From assembly GCA_016234685.1 (NCBI GenBank), contig JACRAT010000027.1:1-64000 (forward strand): a stretch of DNA of 64,000 nucleotides. Reading direction: 5' to 3'. Within the stretch, counting starts at the first letter, position 1, and each line of letters begins with the position of its first letter. A model generated the notes under the pieces. That model was given only the letters and a program-made list of their open reading frames with translations, did no database searches and was not told the DNA's origin. The position numbers were made by a program, and so were the translations under genes. The DNA comes from Nitrosomonadales bacterium. GTDB lineage: Bacteria > Pseudomonadota > Gammaproteobacteria > Burkholderiales > Gallionellaceae. Of the stretch, positions 29,271 to 39,000 are shown one piece after another.

Positions 29271-30320
29271 TCAGGGCGACAATTCCTTGAGGCGCTGTTC
29301 GACGAAGGCTTGCAATTCGGGCGCAAGCCCATGCAGCGCGGCGGCACGGCGGAAGACTTCTCGCGCATCGGCGCTGCGCTGCGTCGCTTGCAGCGAGATG
29401 CCCAAGCCCATCAACCAGAGCGCCGTATCGGGTGCGAGTTGCAGCGCCGCCTGATAGTAGGGAATGGCTTCGGCGTGACGGTCGCCGCGTTGCAGCAACG
29501 CCGCCATGAAAGCCTGATAGTCGGCCTGCTGTTTGGCGTAGGGCAAGGCCGCGTGCAAGGTCGCCAGCGCCTGTGGCAGATCGTTGTGTTCGACCTGCAA
29601 GCGCGCCAGCAGCATGGCGAAACCGGTATGTTTGGGATTGAGCTTCACGCCCTCCTGCAACAGCCGCTCGGCGTCATCGTGGCGTTTATTCTCCAGCAAC
29701 CAGCCGACCAGCGCCCGTCTCGCGCCCTCTTGTCCGGCATCCAGACGCAACGCTGATTCGTAGCCCGCCAAGGCTTCGGCGACATGCCCCTGCTGCATCG
29801 CCAGCACAGCCTGCCGATACTCGTGGTCGGCTTGCTGCTGCGGAGTGATCTGCTTCACCGGGGCCTCGGCGATGGACTGCGGCGCAGGTGGCACTTCAGG
29901 CTTGGGCGGCGGGGTCACTGGTTTAACTGGCACGGCTTGGGCGACTGATTTGACCGCACTTTTCTGCTTCGCTGCGACTTCCTGCTTGGGCGCTGGCTGC
30001 GCCACTTTGGCTGGCGGCGTTTTCGCCGAAGCAGCTTTTTCCACCCGTGCCGCGACCGCCGAATGCGCCACGCTCACCGGCGGGCTGGGCAAGGGCACAG
30101 CCGTAGGCGGCGGAACAATCTCCGGCGTCGCCTCATGTACGGGCGCTGCGTAGTAACGCCAGCCGGCCACCGCCAGCACCAACAGCGCCAAGCCGCCGAC
30201 CAGCACCAAGCCGACCCGTCTCTGACGCGCCACCGGAACCGCACGCACCGCTTGTTCGTCGGGCAAACCGCCCGCACCGCGCCGCTCCAGTTCGTTCAAC
30301 ATCTGGTTGATGAGGCTCAT
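29271..30320 (-). CDS. mshN: MSHA biogenesis TPR protein MshN
   Basis: A 349-residue protein. A short cytoplasmic N-terminus with MSLINQMLNELERRG, typical of MshN, is followed by a transmembrane helix near 38-57, an Ala/Pro/Lys-rich linker (about 60-160) and several tetratricopeptide repeats to the C-terminus. It probably acts as a periplasmic scaffold in pilus assembly. The start at 30320 overlaps the mshM stop as ATGA. It is the last gene of the MSHA locus. Confidence 0.85.
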   Translation of the reverse strand: MSLINQMLNELERRGAGGLPDEQAVRAVPVARQRRVGLVLVGGLALLVLAVAGWRYYAAPVHEATPEIVPPPTAVPLPSPPVSVAHSAVAARVEKAASAKTPPAKVAQPAPKQEVAAKQKSAVKSVAQAVPVKPVTPPPKPEVPPAPQSIAEAPVKQITPQQQADHEYRQAVLAMQQGHVAEALAGYESALRLDAGQEGARRALVGWLLENKRHDDAERLLQEGVKLNPKHTGFAMLLARLQVEHNDLPQALATLHAALPYAKQQADYQAFMAALLQRGDRHAEAIPYYQAALQLAPDTALWLMGLGISLQATQRSADAREVFRRAAALHGLAPELQAFVEQRLKELSP

Positions 30321-31264
30321 CGGTCGCCCCAACCCGCCCTATACAGCAGACTCGCCACCCTACCCTGCGCCGAGGTCAGCCAATCGCGGCGCGCTTCCGG
30401 CGTATCCGCTGCGGCAGCATGGACGTGATGCGCCAGCACCTGCCGCCGCCCTTCGCCGTAAGCCATCAGCAATGCCTTGTGCGCCATGATGTTGACCAAG
30501 CGCGGCGTGCCGCGACTGACGCGATACAAGCCATCCACCGCTTTCGGCCCGAACAAAGTCTCGGCATCGCTCCCGGCGATACGCAGCCGGTGGCGCAGAT
30601 AGCGATCCAGCTCGTCGCGGCGCAAGCCCTGCAAGTCGTACTGGAAGCTAATGCGCTGACGCAACTGGCGCACCGAGTTCTGCTTCAAGCGCTCGTCCAA
30701 CTCCGGCTGGCCGAACAGCACCACTTGCATCAACTTGCGCTTCTCGGTCTCCAGATTGGTGAGCAAGCGCAGCATCTCCAGACTCTCCAGCGGCATCGCC
30801 TGCGCCTCGTCCAGACACACCAGCACGCGCCGACCTTCCGCCGCAAAATCCAGCAGCGCGTGGGTCAGCGCCTTGAGCAGCGCATGTTGGTCGGCCTGCG
30901 CGTCGAGCGTGATGCGGAACTCGTCCGCCAGTGCGCGCAGCAAACTGTTGGGTTCGAGATAGGGGTTGGGCAGATAAGCGGTAACAAAAGGGGAATCGCT
31001 GACCGACTCAACGCGACCATCTTGCGTGCCGATGGCAGTGGTGGCGCGCGTGTCCCCCTGATTCAGCGTGGCGATGAATTTGCGGCACAACATGGTCTTG
31101 CCGTTGCCCACCTCGCCGACGATCTTGATGAACCCCTCGCCGTTACGCGCCGCCACCAGCAAGGTGTTCAGCGCCTCTTGATAGCTGGAGCAGGCAAAGA
31201 AGAAGCTGGTGTCGGGGGTCAGCCCGAACGGCAGTTCGTGCAGGCCGAAATGCTCAAGATACAT
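30317..31264 (-). CDS. mshM: MSHA biogenesis ATPase MshM (ExeA-like)
   Basis: A 315-residue AAA ATPase of the ExeA/GspA group. The N-terminus MYLEHFGLHELPFGLTPDT is diagnostic, followed by Walker A GEVGNGKT (about 50-57) and Walker B VLVCLDEAQAM, then LLTNLETEKRKLMQVVLFGQ. Such ATPases help insert secretin multimers through peptidoglycan. It starts 2 bases after mshL, the secretin gene. Confidence 0.92.
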   Translation of the reverse strand: MYLEHFGLHELPFGLTPDTSFFFACSSYQEALNTLLVAARNGEGFIKIVGEVGNGKTMLCRKFIATLNQGDTRATTAIGTQDGRVESVSDSPFVTAYLPNPYLEPNSLLRALADEFRITLDAQADQHALLKALTHALLDFAAEGRRVLVCLDEAQAMPLESLEMLRLLTNLETEKRKLMQVVLFGQPELDERLKQNSVRQLRQRISFQYDLQGLRRDELDRYLRHRLRIAGSDAETLFGPKAVDGLYRVSRGTPRLVNIMAHKALLMAYGEGRRQVLAHHVHAAAADTPEARRDWLTSAQGRVASLLYRAGWGDR

Positions 31265-31266
31265 CG

Positions 31267-32973
31267 CTATTTCGGTGCGTTCGGCAGCAAGCGGTTAAAG
31301 CGGTCACGGCTGCGTGCGATGTCTTCCGACCAATCCTGATCGCTATCCACCACCATCGGCTTGATGAGGATGACTAGTTCGCGCTTCTCGTTGGTGATGG
31401 AAGTCTGCCCGAACAGCGTCTTGGGCAAGCCCGGCAAACCGGAACGCGCATCGTTGGAGGCCTGCCGCATCAAGCCGCCGATGGCGACGATCTGCCCGTC
31501 GCGGGCGCGCACGATACTGTCGGTCTCCGAGATCGAACTGGAAGCCAGCGGCAGATTCAGCGTGTTCGCCGCACCGGTCGCGCCCGTCCCCAGATTCACC
31601 GTCTTGTTCACCGTCGTCACCGTGCTCACCGAAGGATGCACGTGCAGGATGACTTCGTTGTTCTGGTCGATGCGCGGTGTCACATCCAGCGCGATGCCGG
31701 AGAAGAACGGTTGCAGCGTCACGCTGGGCGTAGTGGTGGTCGCCGTGCCAGTGGTGGTGGTGGTCGAGACGTTGGTCACAAAGAACTCGTCCGTGCCGAC
31801 CTTCAGCACCGCTTTTTGATTGTTCAGCGTGGCGATGCGCGGACTGGACAGCACTTGCACATTGCCCTGCGATTCGAGGAAGCTCAACAAGGCCGCGAAG
31901 TTGCTAGTCTGAAAGGCCAAGCCGATCAACGAGCCGGTGGCTGCGCCGCTGGCGATCAGATTGGTACCGGGCGTGACCGTGCCCAGCCCGCCGCCGATCA
32001 GCGGATTCGCTGCCAGCGCCCCACCCGGATTGGCCGTCCCCGCCGCCAGCGTCGTGCCCTGCCCCAGCACGCCCAGCGAACCTGCGCTGTTGCCCTTGTT
32101 CCTGAACGCGCTCCAATTCACCCCGGACTGGAAGCTGTCGTTAAGTTGCACCTCAACGATCTTGGCTTCAAGGATGACCTGACGCTCGATGGAAATCTGC
32201 GAGGCTTTGAGATAAGCCGCCACGTTCTTCAGTTCATCCGGCATCGCACGCACCACGATCACGCCGGAGATGGGGCTGACCACCACGCTGCGGCCTTTTT
32301 CAGCGCCGACGATAGCCGTCAGCGCATGACTCAACTCCTCCCAAAAGTCGGAGCTGGAGGTCATCGTCACTTTGCTGCCGTCCTGAGAACGGCTGCCGCC
32401 GGGGGTGTTGCTCGCCACGCCCGTGGCGGAACTGCTGGTATTCGCGCTGTCAGACACCGAACCGGAAGACACCCGCAGCGAGGAAGTCCCCGCCCGCAAA
32501 CCGGTCAGATAGTTGACCTGGAAGATACGCGTTTGCAGATTCGCCGGTTGGATGAAGATGCGCGTGCCGTCGATCTTGTAGTCGTAGCCATACAACTCGC
32601 GGATGGCTTCCAGCGCCTCGAACACTGTCACGTCTTTAAGGTTCAGCGAGATACCGCCGACCACGTCCGGGTGGACCAACATGCTGTAGCGCGTGCCGGA
32701 GACGATAGCAGAGAAGACTTGATTCGCCGCTGTCCCGTTCACCGCCAGATCGAAGCGCGCTTCGCTGGGCTGTTCGTCCGCCTTGGGCGGCACGACAGCC
32801 AATGGCGGCAGCAAAGCCTGATCGACCGCATCCTTGTTGCCCGCTTTAGCTGGCACTTGCACGGCAGCATTGACCTCGCCCCGGATCGCCTCGGCAGTCG
32901 AGCCGCCGCCATTGCCCGTCGCGCAGCCCGCCAGCGTCAGCGCCCCAGCCACCATCCAGATATTCCCTTTCAT
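31267..32973 (-). CDS. mshL: MSHA secretin MshL
   Basis: A 568-residue outer-membrane secretin through which the pilus leaves the cell. It is a lipoprotein (lipobox LAGC at about 14-17). An STN/N0-type domain (residues ~85-155) and an N1-type domain come first, and then the secretin core, which includes VLSSPRIATLNNQKAVLKVG and the VPLLSSIPVLG-equivalent GGLMRQASNDARSGLPGLP. It is translationally coupled to mshK (ATGA) upstream. Confidence 0.95.
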   Translation of the reverse strand: MKGNIWMVAGALTLAGCATGNGGGSTAEAIRGEVNAAVQVPAKAGNKDAVDQALLPPLAVVPPKADEQPSEARFDLAVNGTAANQVFSAIVSGTRYSMLVHPDVVGGISLNLKDVTVFEALEAIRELYGYDYKIDGTRIFIQPANLQTRIFQVNYLTGLRAGTSSLRVSSGSVSDSANTSSSATGVASNTPGGSRSQDGSKVTMTSSSDFWEELSHALTAIVGAEKGRSVVVSPISGVIVVRAMPDELKNVAAYLKASQISIERQVILEAKIVEVQLNDSFQSGVNWSAFRNKGNSAGSLGVLGQGTTLAAGTANPGGALAANPLIGGGLGTVTPGTNLIASGAATGSLIGLAFQTSNFAALLSFLESQGNVQVLSSPRIATLNNQKAVLKVGTDEFFVTNVSTTTTTGTATTTTPSVTLQPFFSGIALDVTPRIDQNNEVILHVHPSVSTVTTVNKTVNLGTGATGAANTLNLPLASSSISETDSIVRARDGQIVAIGGLMRQASNDARSGLPGLPKTLFGQTSITNEKRELVILIKPMVVDSDQDWSEDIARSRDRFNRLLPNAPK

Positions 32974-33386
32974 TGCGCCCCCTTCTGATCCGCCCCGGTC
33001 TTTTTGTTGGATCTGACCGTTCCGCCGACACCCGCAGTCTCCTGCGCATTGTTCTTTCTGATGACCACATCCGGGAACAGACTCAGCACCCGTCTGCCCT
33101 GCGGCCCTTGCAACACCGCCTGCCCTTCACCGACTTCCACCAGCTTGGCATTGCCGTACCTTTCACCGACCCTCACTTCTTGTCCGTTGATGATCGCGGC
33201 ACGCCGACCCGCTGCCAGAATCACCGATTGCAACACATCGCCTTCCGCCACCGAGCGCGCGGCATCTGCCACCGGCGCGCTCAGCTCGGCGGGTGGACGG
33301 GTGGGATCAGGCAACTCCTCGGCCTGCGCAGCCGCGCACACCAGCAAGAGCGGCAGGAAGTGCAACGAGTTCACAGAGCCAGCCAT
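32970..33386 (-). CDS. mshK: MSHA biogenesis protein MshK
   Basis: A 138-residue exported protein with a signal peptide (HFLPLLLVCAAAQAEELP) and the DPTRPP motif typical of MshK/PilP-like periplasmic proteins. The VILAAGRRAAIINGQEV segment and LFPDVVIRK form a small beta domain. It would link the inner-membrane MshI/J complex to the secretin, whose gene it overlaps. It overlaps the mshJ end by 16 bases. Confidence 0.85.
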   Translation of the reverse strand: MAGSVNSLHFLPLLLVCAAAQAEELPDPTRPPAELSAPVADAARSVAEGDVLQSVILAAGRRAAIINGQEVRVGERYGNAKLVEVGEGQAVLQGPQGRRVLSLFPDVVIRKNNAQETAGVGGTVRSNKKTGADQKGAQ

Positions 33387-34054
33387 GTCTTATCCAAACT
33401 CAAGGTATACAGCGTGAGCGTCAGGGTGGCGCTGGGATATTGCTCCACCTTCAATTGCGCGCGCCCCCAATACATCTGCGACGGCAGACGCTCCAGCGCC
33501 GCGAGATATTGCAACAGATCGGCATAACTGCCGCGCACCGAGATCTGTACGCCATGCTTGAACACCTGCTGGTCTTGCGCAGGCGCGGGCTTGTTCGCAG
33601 CAGCGTCCTTCGCCCCGGCGGCTTTGGCGATCAAAGGTTCGGGCGGCAAGGTTTGCAGATTGACCAGTTGCAGCCTAGCATTCTTGCTCAACACCTGCTC
33701 CAGCAGACCCGCCATCTGATCGGGCGGAACCAGCCGGTCGCTCCAACCATGCAGCACCGCCTCGCCCTCGTCCAGCTGCTTGCGCAACTGGGCGATCTGG
33801 TCGCGCACCGGCGAATTGGCATCGGCCCGGCTGGCTTGCAGCAAGTCGCCCAGTTTGATGCTGGTGTCGCGCAACTGGTCTTGCTGTTGGATGAATTGCT
33901 CGTCGAGCATCTTGTGCTGCTTGCGCAACGGTTCGAGGAACAGCGTGTTGAGCAAAGAACCCAGCATGAACAGCACGGCGACGAAGATCATCACCCGCTC
34001 GCGCAGCGAGAGCGCTTCCAGCTTGTCGCTCAGCGTCTTCCATTGCTCTTTCAT
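33371..34054 (-). CDS. mshJ: MSHA biogenesis protein MshJ (PilO-like)
   Basis: A 227-residue inner-membrane protein: a short cytoplasmic N-terminus, one transmembrane helix at about 20-40, a coiled coil (45-100) and a periplasmic alpha/beta domain, the layout of PilO/GspM proteins. It pairs with the PilN-like protein whose gene overlaps it as ATGA. Confidence 0.85.
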   Translation of the reverse strand: MKEQWKTLSDKLEALSLRERVMIFVAVLFMLGSLLNTLFLEPLRKQHKMLDEQFIQQQDQLRDTSIKLGDLLQASRADANSPVRDQIAQLRKQLDEGEAVLHGWSDRLVPPDQMAGLLEQVLSKNARLQLVNLQTLPPEPLIAKAAGAKDAAANKPAPAQDQQVFKHGVQISVRGSYADLLQYLAALERLPSQMYWGRAQLKVEQYPSATLTLTLYTLSLDKTWLAL

Positions 34055-34674
34055 TGCTCACCTCCGCCCAACACCGATTGCAGGGTGAATTCGACATAGC
34101 GCGGCGGATTCTTCGGATCGCCGCCCTTGCCTTGATCCATCTGCAAAGCCGCGAAGGTCTTGCCTTGCATGATCTTCTCCTGACTCAACCGACGGATGTA
34201 GCCGGGCACGGACTCCGGCTTGAGCGTACCGCCAGCCAGCGTCATCTGCACGCCATCGCCGACGATCTCGAAACCGGTCAGCCACAGGCCGGACACCGAC
34301 TGCCGCGCGAACGCCCGCATATACTCGGAATAACCCGAGGTGTTGCCCATCTCCCCGCCCTGTAAGGAGTCCAGTATCGACTGCTGCGCATCGACCTGCG
34401 ATTGCAAGGCTGCGCGTTCGGCTTCGAGCTGTTGCGGCGATTGCAGTACCGGCGTCTCGGCCACGGCACGCGCCAGCTTGGCCTGCTCGGCGACGTTGCG
34501 CTTGGACATTTCGTCGACCCGTTCTTTCACCTGCCCGAGATGGTGGTGGATATAACCGTAATAGCCGATGAACAGAACCAGCACCACGCCCATCGCCAGC
34601 AGCAACTGCTCCATCGAGAAGCGCGTCTTCTGCCGCCGGAACTGCGGATCGAACAGATTGATCTGCTGACTCAT
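34051..34674 (-). CDS. PilN-like MSHA assembly protein
   Basis: A 207-residue inner-membrane protein. The N-terminal SQQINLFDPQFRRQK motif is the PilN-type sequence that binds the PilM-like partner. A helix at about 24-42 spans the membrane, followed by a coiled coil and a small periplasmic domain. It is coupled by ATGA overlaps to mshI upstream and mshJ downstream. Confidence 0.85.
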   Translation of the reverse strand: MSQQINLFDPQFRRQKTRFSMEQLLLAMGVVLVLFIGYYGYIHHHLGQVKERVDEMSKRNVAEQAKLARAVAETPVLQSPQQLEAERAALQSQVDAQQSILDSLQGGEMGNTSGYSEYMRAFARQSVSGLWLTGFEIVGDGVQMTLAGGTLKPESVPGYIRRLSQEKIMQGKTFAALQMDQGKGGDPKNPPRYVEFTLQSVLGGGEQ

Positions 34675-35627
34675 GGCGCGACGACCTCCTGCCGCAAAGC
34701 TGCGCCCAGTGCGGGCAGCAGATGCGCGGCGAAGCTGCGGTCAGCCAACTCGGGCACGAGGCTGATGTCCAGCCCCTGCGCCAGATCCAGCACTTCGACC
34801 GGCAAGCCGGTGCTCGCCACCAGATGCTGCTCCAGCCCGGCCTCCGGCGGCACGGCCACCAGCACGCGGCTCACCGAAAGATGCGAGAACTGGCGGTCGA
34901 AATAGTCCATCGAGCGCTGCAATTCCAGCTCGACCCGCTCCAGATAACGACTGCGGGCGGATTCGTTGGCGTCTTGCAACTGCCCGACGGTGATCTCCAT
35001 GCGACGGGAAAGATACAACTCACCGCCACTGGTAAAGGTGAGCAAGCCGCCGGTATGATCGAAGGCCAGCAGCGCCAACGCACGGCCTTCGCGCTCGAAC
35101 AACGCGGCGATATTGCGCTGCGCCATCTCGGGAATGTCGATCGCAGCGAGGGAAATATCGGCATCCTGAAACAACTCAGCGCGCGCCCGGATGACGGTGT
35201 TGCGCGCCGCGATGGCATAGATCGACTGCGGCTGCTCGCTACCGTAGCGACCAACTGGAATAGTCAGCACATCGACCACAGCCTCGTCCACCGGATAGTC
35301 GATGGCATCCTTGATGCGCCAGCGGATCGCCGTCTTCAGCTCTTCTGCCGGGACGTTGGGCGCCTCCACCACGGACATCTGATACTCGCCGGGGGTGAGC
35401 AAGGTCGTGACCTGTTGATTGCCGAGGCTGCTCTCTTTGCGGAGTTTCTCCAACGCTTCGGCGGTGACGCTGGGCAAGGGGAAGAATTGGCAGGATTGCA
35501 CCAGCGGCTTCTCGCCGCCGCGCTTCACCTCGCAGAAACACACGCCCCGGCTACTGGTACAGACGGAGAACCAGCCCGCCTTGCGGCTGATCTTTCCGGT
35601 CAGTTTGTCCAGCAAGGGGATTCTCAT
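34671..35627 (-). CDS. mshI: MSHA biogenesis protein MshI (PilM-like actin fold)
   Basis: A 318-residue cytoplasmic protein of the actin-like PilM/GspL group. The N-terminal RIPLLDKLTGKISRKAGWFS is typical of MshI; IRWRIKDAIDYPVDEAVVDV and LLAFDHTGGLLTFTSGGELY are part of the ATPase-type fold. It probably forms the cytoplasmic face of the alignment complex with the PilN-like protein encoded next. The gene begins 6 bases after the zinc-ribbon gene. Confidence 0.88.
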   Translation of the reverse strand: MRIPLLDKLTGKISRKAGWFSVCTSSRGVCFCEVKRGGEKPLVQSCQFFPLPSVTAEALEKLRKESSLGNQQVTTLLTPGEYQMSVVEAPNVPAEELKTAIRWRIKDAIDYPVDEAVVDVLTIPVGRYGSEQPQSIYAIAARNTVIRARAELFQDADISLAAIDIPEMAQRNIAALFEREGRALALLAFDHTGGLLTFTSGGELYLSRRMEITVGQLQDANESARSRYLERVELELQRSMDYFDRQFSHLSVSRVLVAVPPEAGLEQHLVASTGLPVEVLDLAQGLDISLVPELADRSFAAHLLPALGAALRQEVVAP

Positions 35628-35633
35628 CGTGGC

Positions 35634-35951
35634 CTATTTGCGCGAACGGAAGAAGCCGGAAACAACACCGACCAAGCCGCCGGCTGACTCGGCACGTTGG
35701 GCAGAAAACTGTTCGGAGGATGATTCAGCCGCTGGCAATTTGTGCGCGTGTTGGATGCAGCGCGGGCAGAAATGTCTTCCATCGACGATCTTCCAGCCAG
35801 ACGCCAAGGCATCAGCACCGCCGCCGTCGATGAAACTGCGGCTGTCCGAATTGCGTCGCCCGTCCAAAGAGCGTTCAGGCACGCGCCTGTCCACGAAACG
35901 GATGGCACTCGGATTACAGAAATCGCAATAGATAAAGGTTTTAACGCCCAT
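35634..35951 (-). CDS. Small zinc-binding protein inside MSHA locus
   Basis: A 105-residue protein with CDFC near the N-terminus and CPRC near residue 65, a probable zinc-binding pair, and a Ser/Glu-rich C-terminus. I do not recognise the family. The start at 35951 has an ideal GGGGGAGAAAAA upstream. It lies between mshQ and mshI, where no such gene is part of the classical Vibrio locus; a role in pilus assembly is not shown. Confidence 0.75.
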   Translation of the reverse strand: MGVKTFIYCDFCNPSAIRFVDRRVPERSLDGRRNSDSRSFIDGGGADALASGWKIVDGRHFCPRCIQHAHKLPAAESSSEQFSAQRAESAGGLVGVVSGFFRSRK

Positions 35952-36005
35952 TTTTTCTCCCCCGCGCAACTATACAGCGATTCCGCGCCTAATGGCACGC
36001 CGGAA

Positions 36006-39000
36006 TCAAAACGCCTCCCGCAGGTCGATGAATTCGTTATTGCCTTTGTAGACGCCAAAAGTCGCCAGTGCGGAGTTGCCCGTCAGATAGCTGAAAGCCA
36101 ACCCGGTACTGGCATCCACTGCCGTCACGGTCACGCTGCCCGCCGCGCTAGGCTTGGCGAGCGTGTAATTCGCCACCCCGCCGACGAACACCAAAGGGTT
36201 TGCCACCGAAGACAAGGTATTGCTCAACACCGCATTGGCCGAAGTCAGATTGTCATCAGCACTGGTCACATAGCTGCCACCCACCGCCCAATCCCAGTAT
36301 TGCAGCGTCGCCGTCAGCGGCAAGGGCAAACGCTCCGAGCCATAGCCGTTGCTCAATCTCAACCGCCCGTACAAGAACCCCGTCGTGCCGACCAGTGCGT
36401 GGTCGTTGCCCGTCGTCGCATCGGCATCGAGGTTATAGCAATCCGCCAGCGCAGGATTGTTGCAGGCCGTACTGGCCGAGCCATCTACTGGCGCACCGTC
36501 GGCATCCTGCGGCGCGATGCCGATATTCACCGCCGTGTACGCGCCATCCGGCGAGGTGTTTTTCGTCAGCATAAAAGGTACGGTCACATTGGCTTGCGCC
36601 TGCGTACCCGTGGCATCGAGCTGGAAGCAAGGATTGGTATCACAAGTCGCCACGGGCATCCCGCTGTTACTGATGCGCGCGCCCAAGTAATACGGAGGCT
36701 GGGCGAAGCCGCTCGGCGCGACCGTCGCGCTGTCCACCGCGCTGAGATTCAGCCCGGCGAAGATACGCGGATCGAATCGAGCGAATTCGCCCGAAGCGTT
36801 CTGCCCCAGATAGTTCTGCACCGGTTTGCCGTTCACACTCATCGCCACCAAGGTGAATTTGGCATTAACCTGTTCGCCCATATAGACGAACGGCGCGGGG
36901 CAACTGGAGGCAGCCGGACACAGATCGGCGCGCGGTTCGAGCGCCGCCGCTTGCAGACCGAACTTGCCCAGATAGAAACGCCCAATGTTGCCAGTGGTCG
37001 TTCCCTGCACATCGCCCCCCATGGTCAAACCGAGATACGCCACCGAGCCGGAGGCATCCGGCGCGATGTGCGGCGTAAGCTGGATGATGCCGACCTCGTC
37101 CCATGCGAAATTCGTCCCCGTCGCCGCGCCGTTACTGAATGCACCGAAGCTGCCAGTGACGGGCGGGTTGTGGCTCAAGCCTAGGCCGGACACCAGCGAG
37201 GGCGTCAGCTCCACCGTCTCCGGCACGACCTCATGGCCAAAATTGGGCGTCGCCGCGCCGGAAGCCGTGACCGCCGTCACCGTCGCCGTGAACGCCTCTC
37301 CCGCCTTGAGGAACTTCGTACCGCTGACGCCGCTCGCCGCCGGGTTCACCAAGTTATCGCTGCTACGCTTGATGTTGGACAGCACCAGCCCCGCCGGTTT
37401 GACCACGAAAGGTGGGCTTTCGCTCAGCATACTGGAGGCACTGTAGCGGAAATACAGCGTGATCTTTCCCACGTCCGGGTAGCTCAACTTGAACGGCGCG
37501 CGCGAGTTGGCCGTGAAACTCAGGGGAACCGAGGTGTAGTTGGTCGGCAGCGTCGTACCGTTCGGCATCCCCGCCGGAAGCACGTAGGACGTGCCCGTGG
37601 TGGCATTGGTGATGGTCACCACGGGGGATTGGCAAGTCGTGGGGTCGTTACACTCGAAAGCGATTTCGATGTTTTTGGATGAGGTGAACGTCGCACTACA
37701 GCTATTGTTCACCGCATATAGATAATAGGTCGGCGAAGTCTGTCCGGCGATCTGCGTCATATCGGTGATGGCATTGCCCGCCGAATCTGTGACGGTGAAG
37801 CCGCCCGCAGAGTAAACGATGGTATTCAGCAATTCTGCCGTAGGCGTATTGGTGGTGAGCGACGAAGCCGTGGTCGCATCCGTCACGCCCACCGTCACCG
37901 TACCCGCCGCAGTGTGCGTCAGCCCCAGCGTGACGCTGCTTTCACCCGCACCGAAAGCGTAAGTCGCCACGCCATCGTTCGCCGTGCCGTTGTTGAAGTT
38001 CGCCCCCGAGCCAGAGAGCACAGACCAATCGCCCTTACTGTCCGAAGTCGTCACCTGTATCGTGCCGCCCCAAGTCGGCGTGCGATTGTGGGCCGCGTCG
38101 TGCGGCGTGATGGTCACGCTGGAAGGGCTGCACGTATTGCCGACATTGGCGGCAGAGATCGCCACGTGATTCGCCGAAATCGCCGCAACCACCTTCACGT
38201 AGATGCGCATCCGCATCTGGTCGATACTGATAGTGCGGGTGGAACTGGTCGAAGTCTTGGAGATGTTGCCGGAATAGGCGACACCGAAGTTGTTGCTATT
38301 CACATCTGCCGCCGTCCAGACCGCCCCCCACAGATCAGTCGTCGAGCCATGAGTCTCGATTGAATCCGTGGTGGTATAGGTAGTGGCGGTGGCGCGATTG
38401 GTCGAGCCGACCACGCTGGACGCGTTGATGAGGCTGACCACATTGTCCTTGCCGCTGGTACTGGAGGTGCTGCTGATCTTGCGTTCAACATCTACCGTAA
38501 TGCCGGTGACGGTAGAGCCGGTCGGCACGGAGAAATTGAAGCCCGTGCATTTCAGATAATTGGTGAGTTGCGTTCCCGTCGAACTCGTCGCTGCCGAGGT
38601 CGCGTACAGATTGTCGCTGGCGTAGGCATTGGACGAAGAACTCCAACTCAGCGTCCCCACACCGGAGGCGCTGGCGCAGGACGATGGGCTGGACACCATA
38701 CTGTAGCTCCCCGAAGGCAACGTACCGGAATAGCTGAACTCGACCTCGACGGAGATCTGATCGACGTTCACCGTGCGGCTGGTGGTCGATGAAGTGCTGG
38801 TGTTTTTAGCCGTATACGCCACACCGAAGGTCGCGCTGTTCACATCCGCCGCCGTCCAACTCGTCCCCCATAGATTGCCCGAACCACCATGCTCTTCAAT
38901 GATGTCGGTTGATTTATAGCTGGTCGTCGTTGCGCCATTCAAGGCCGTACTGATGGTTCCCGCCTTGACCAGATAGACCTTGTCATCGGTGATCTTGTCG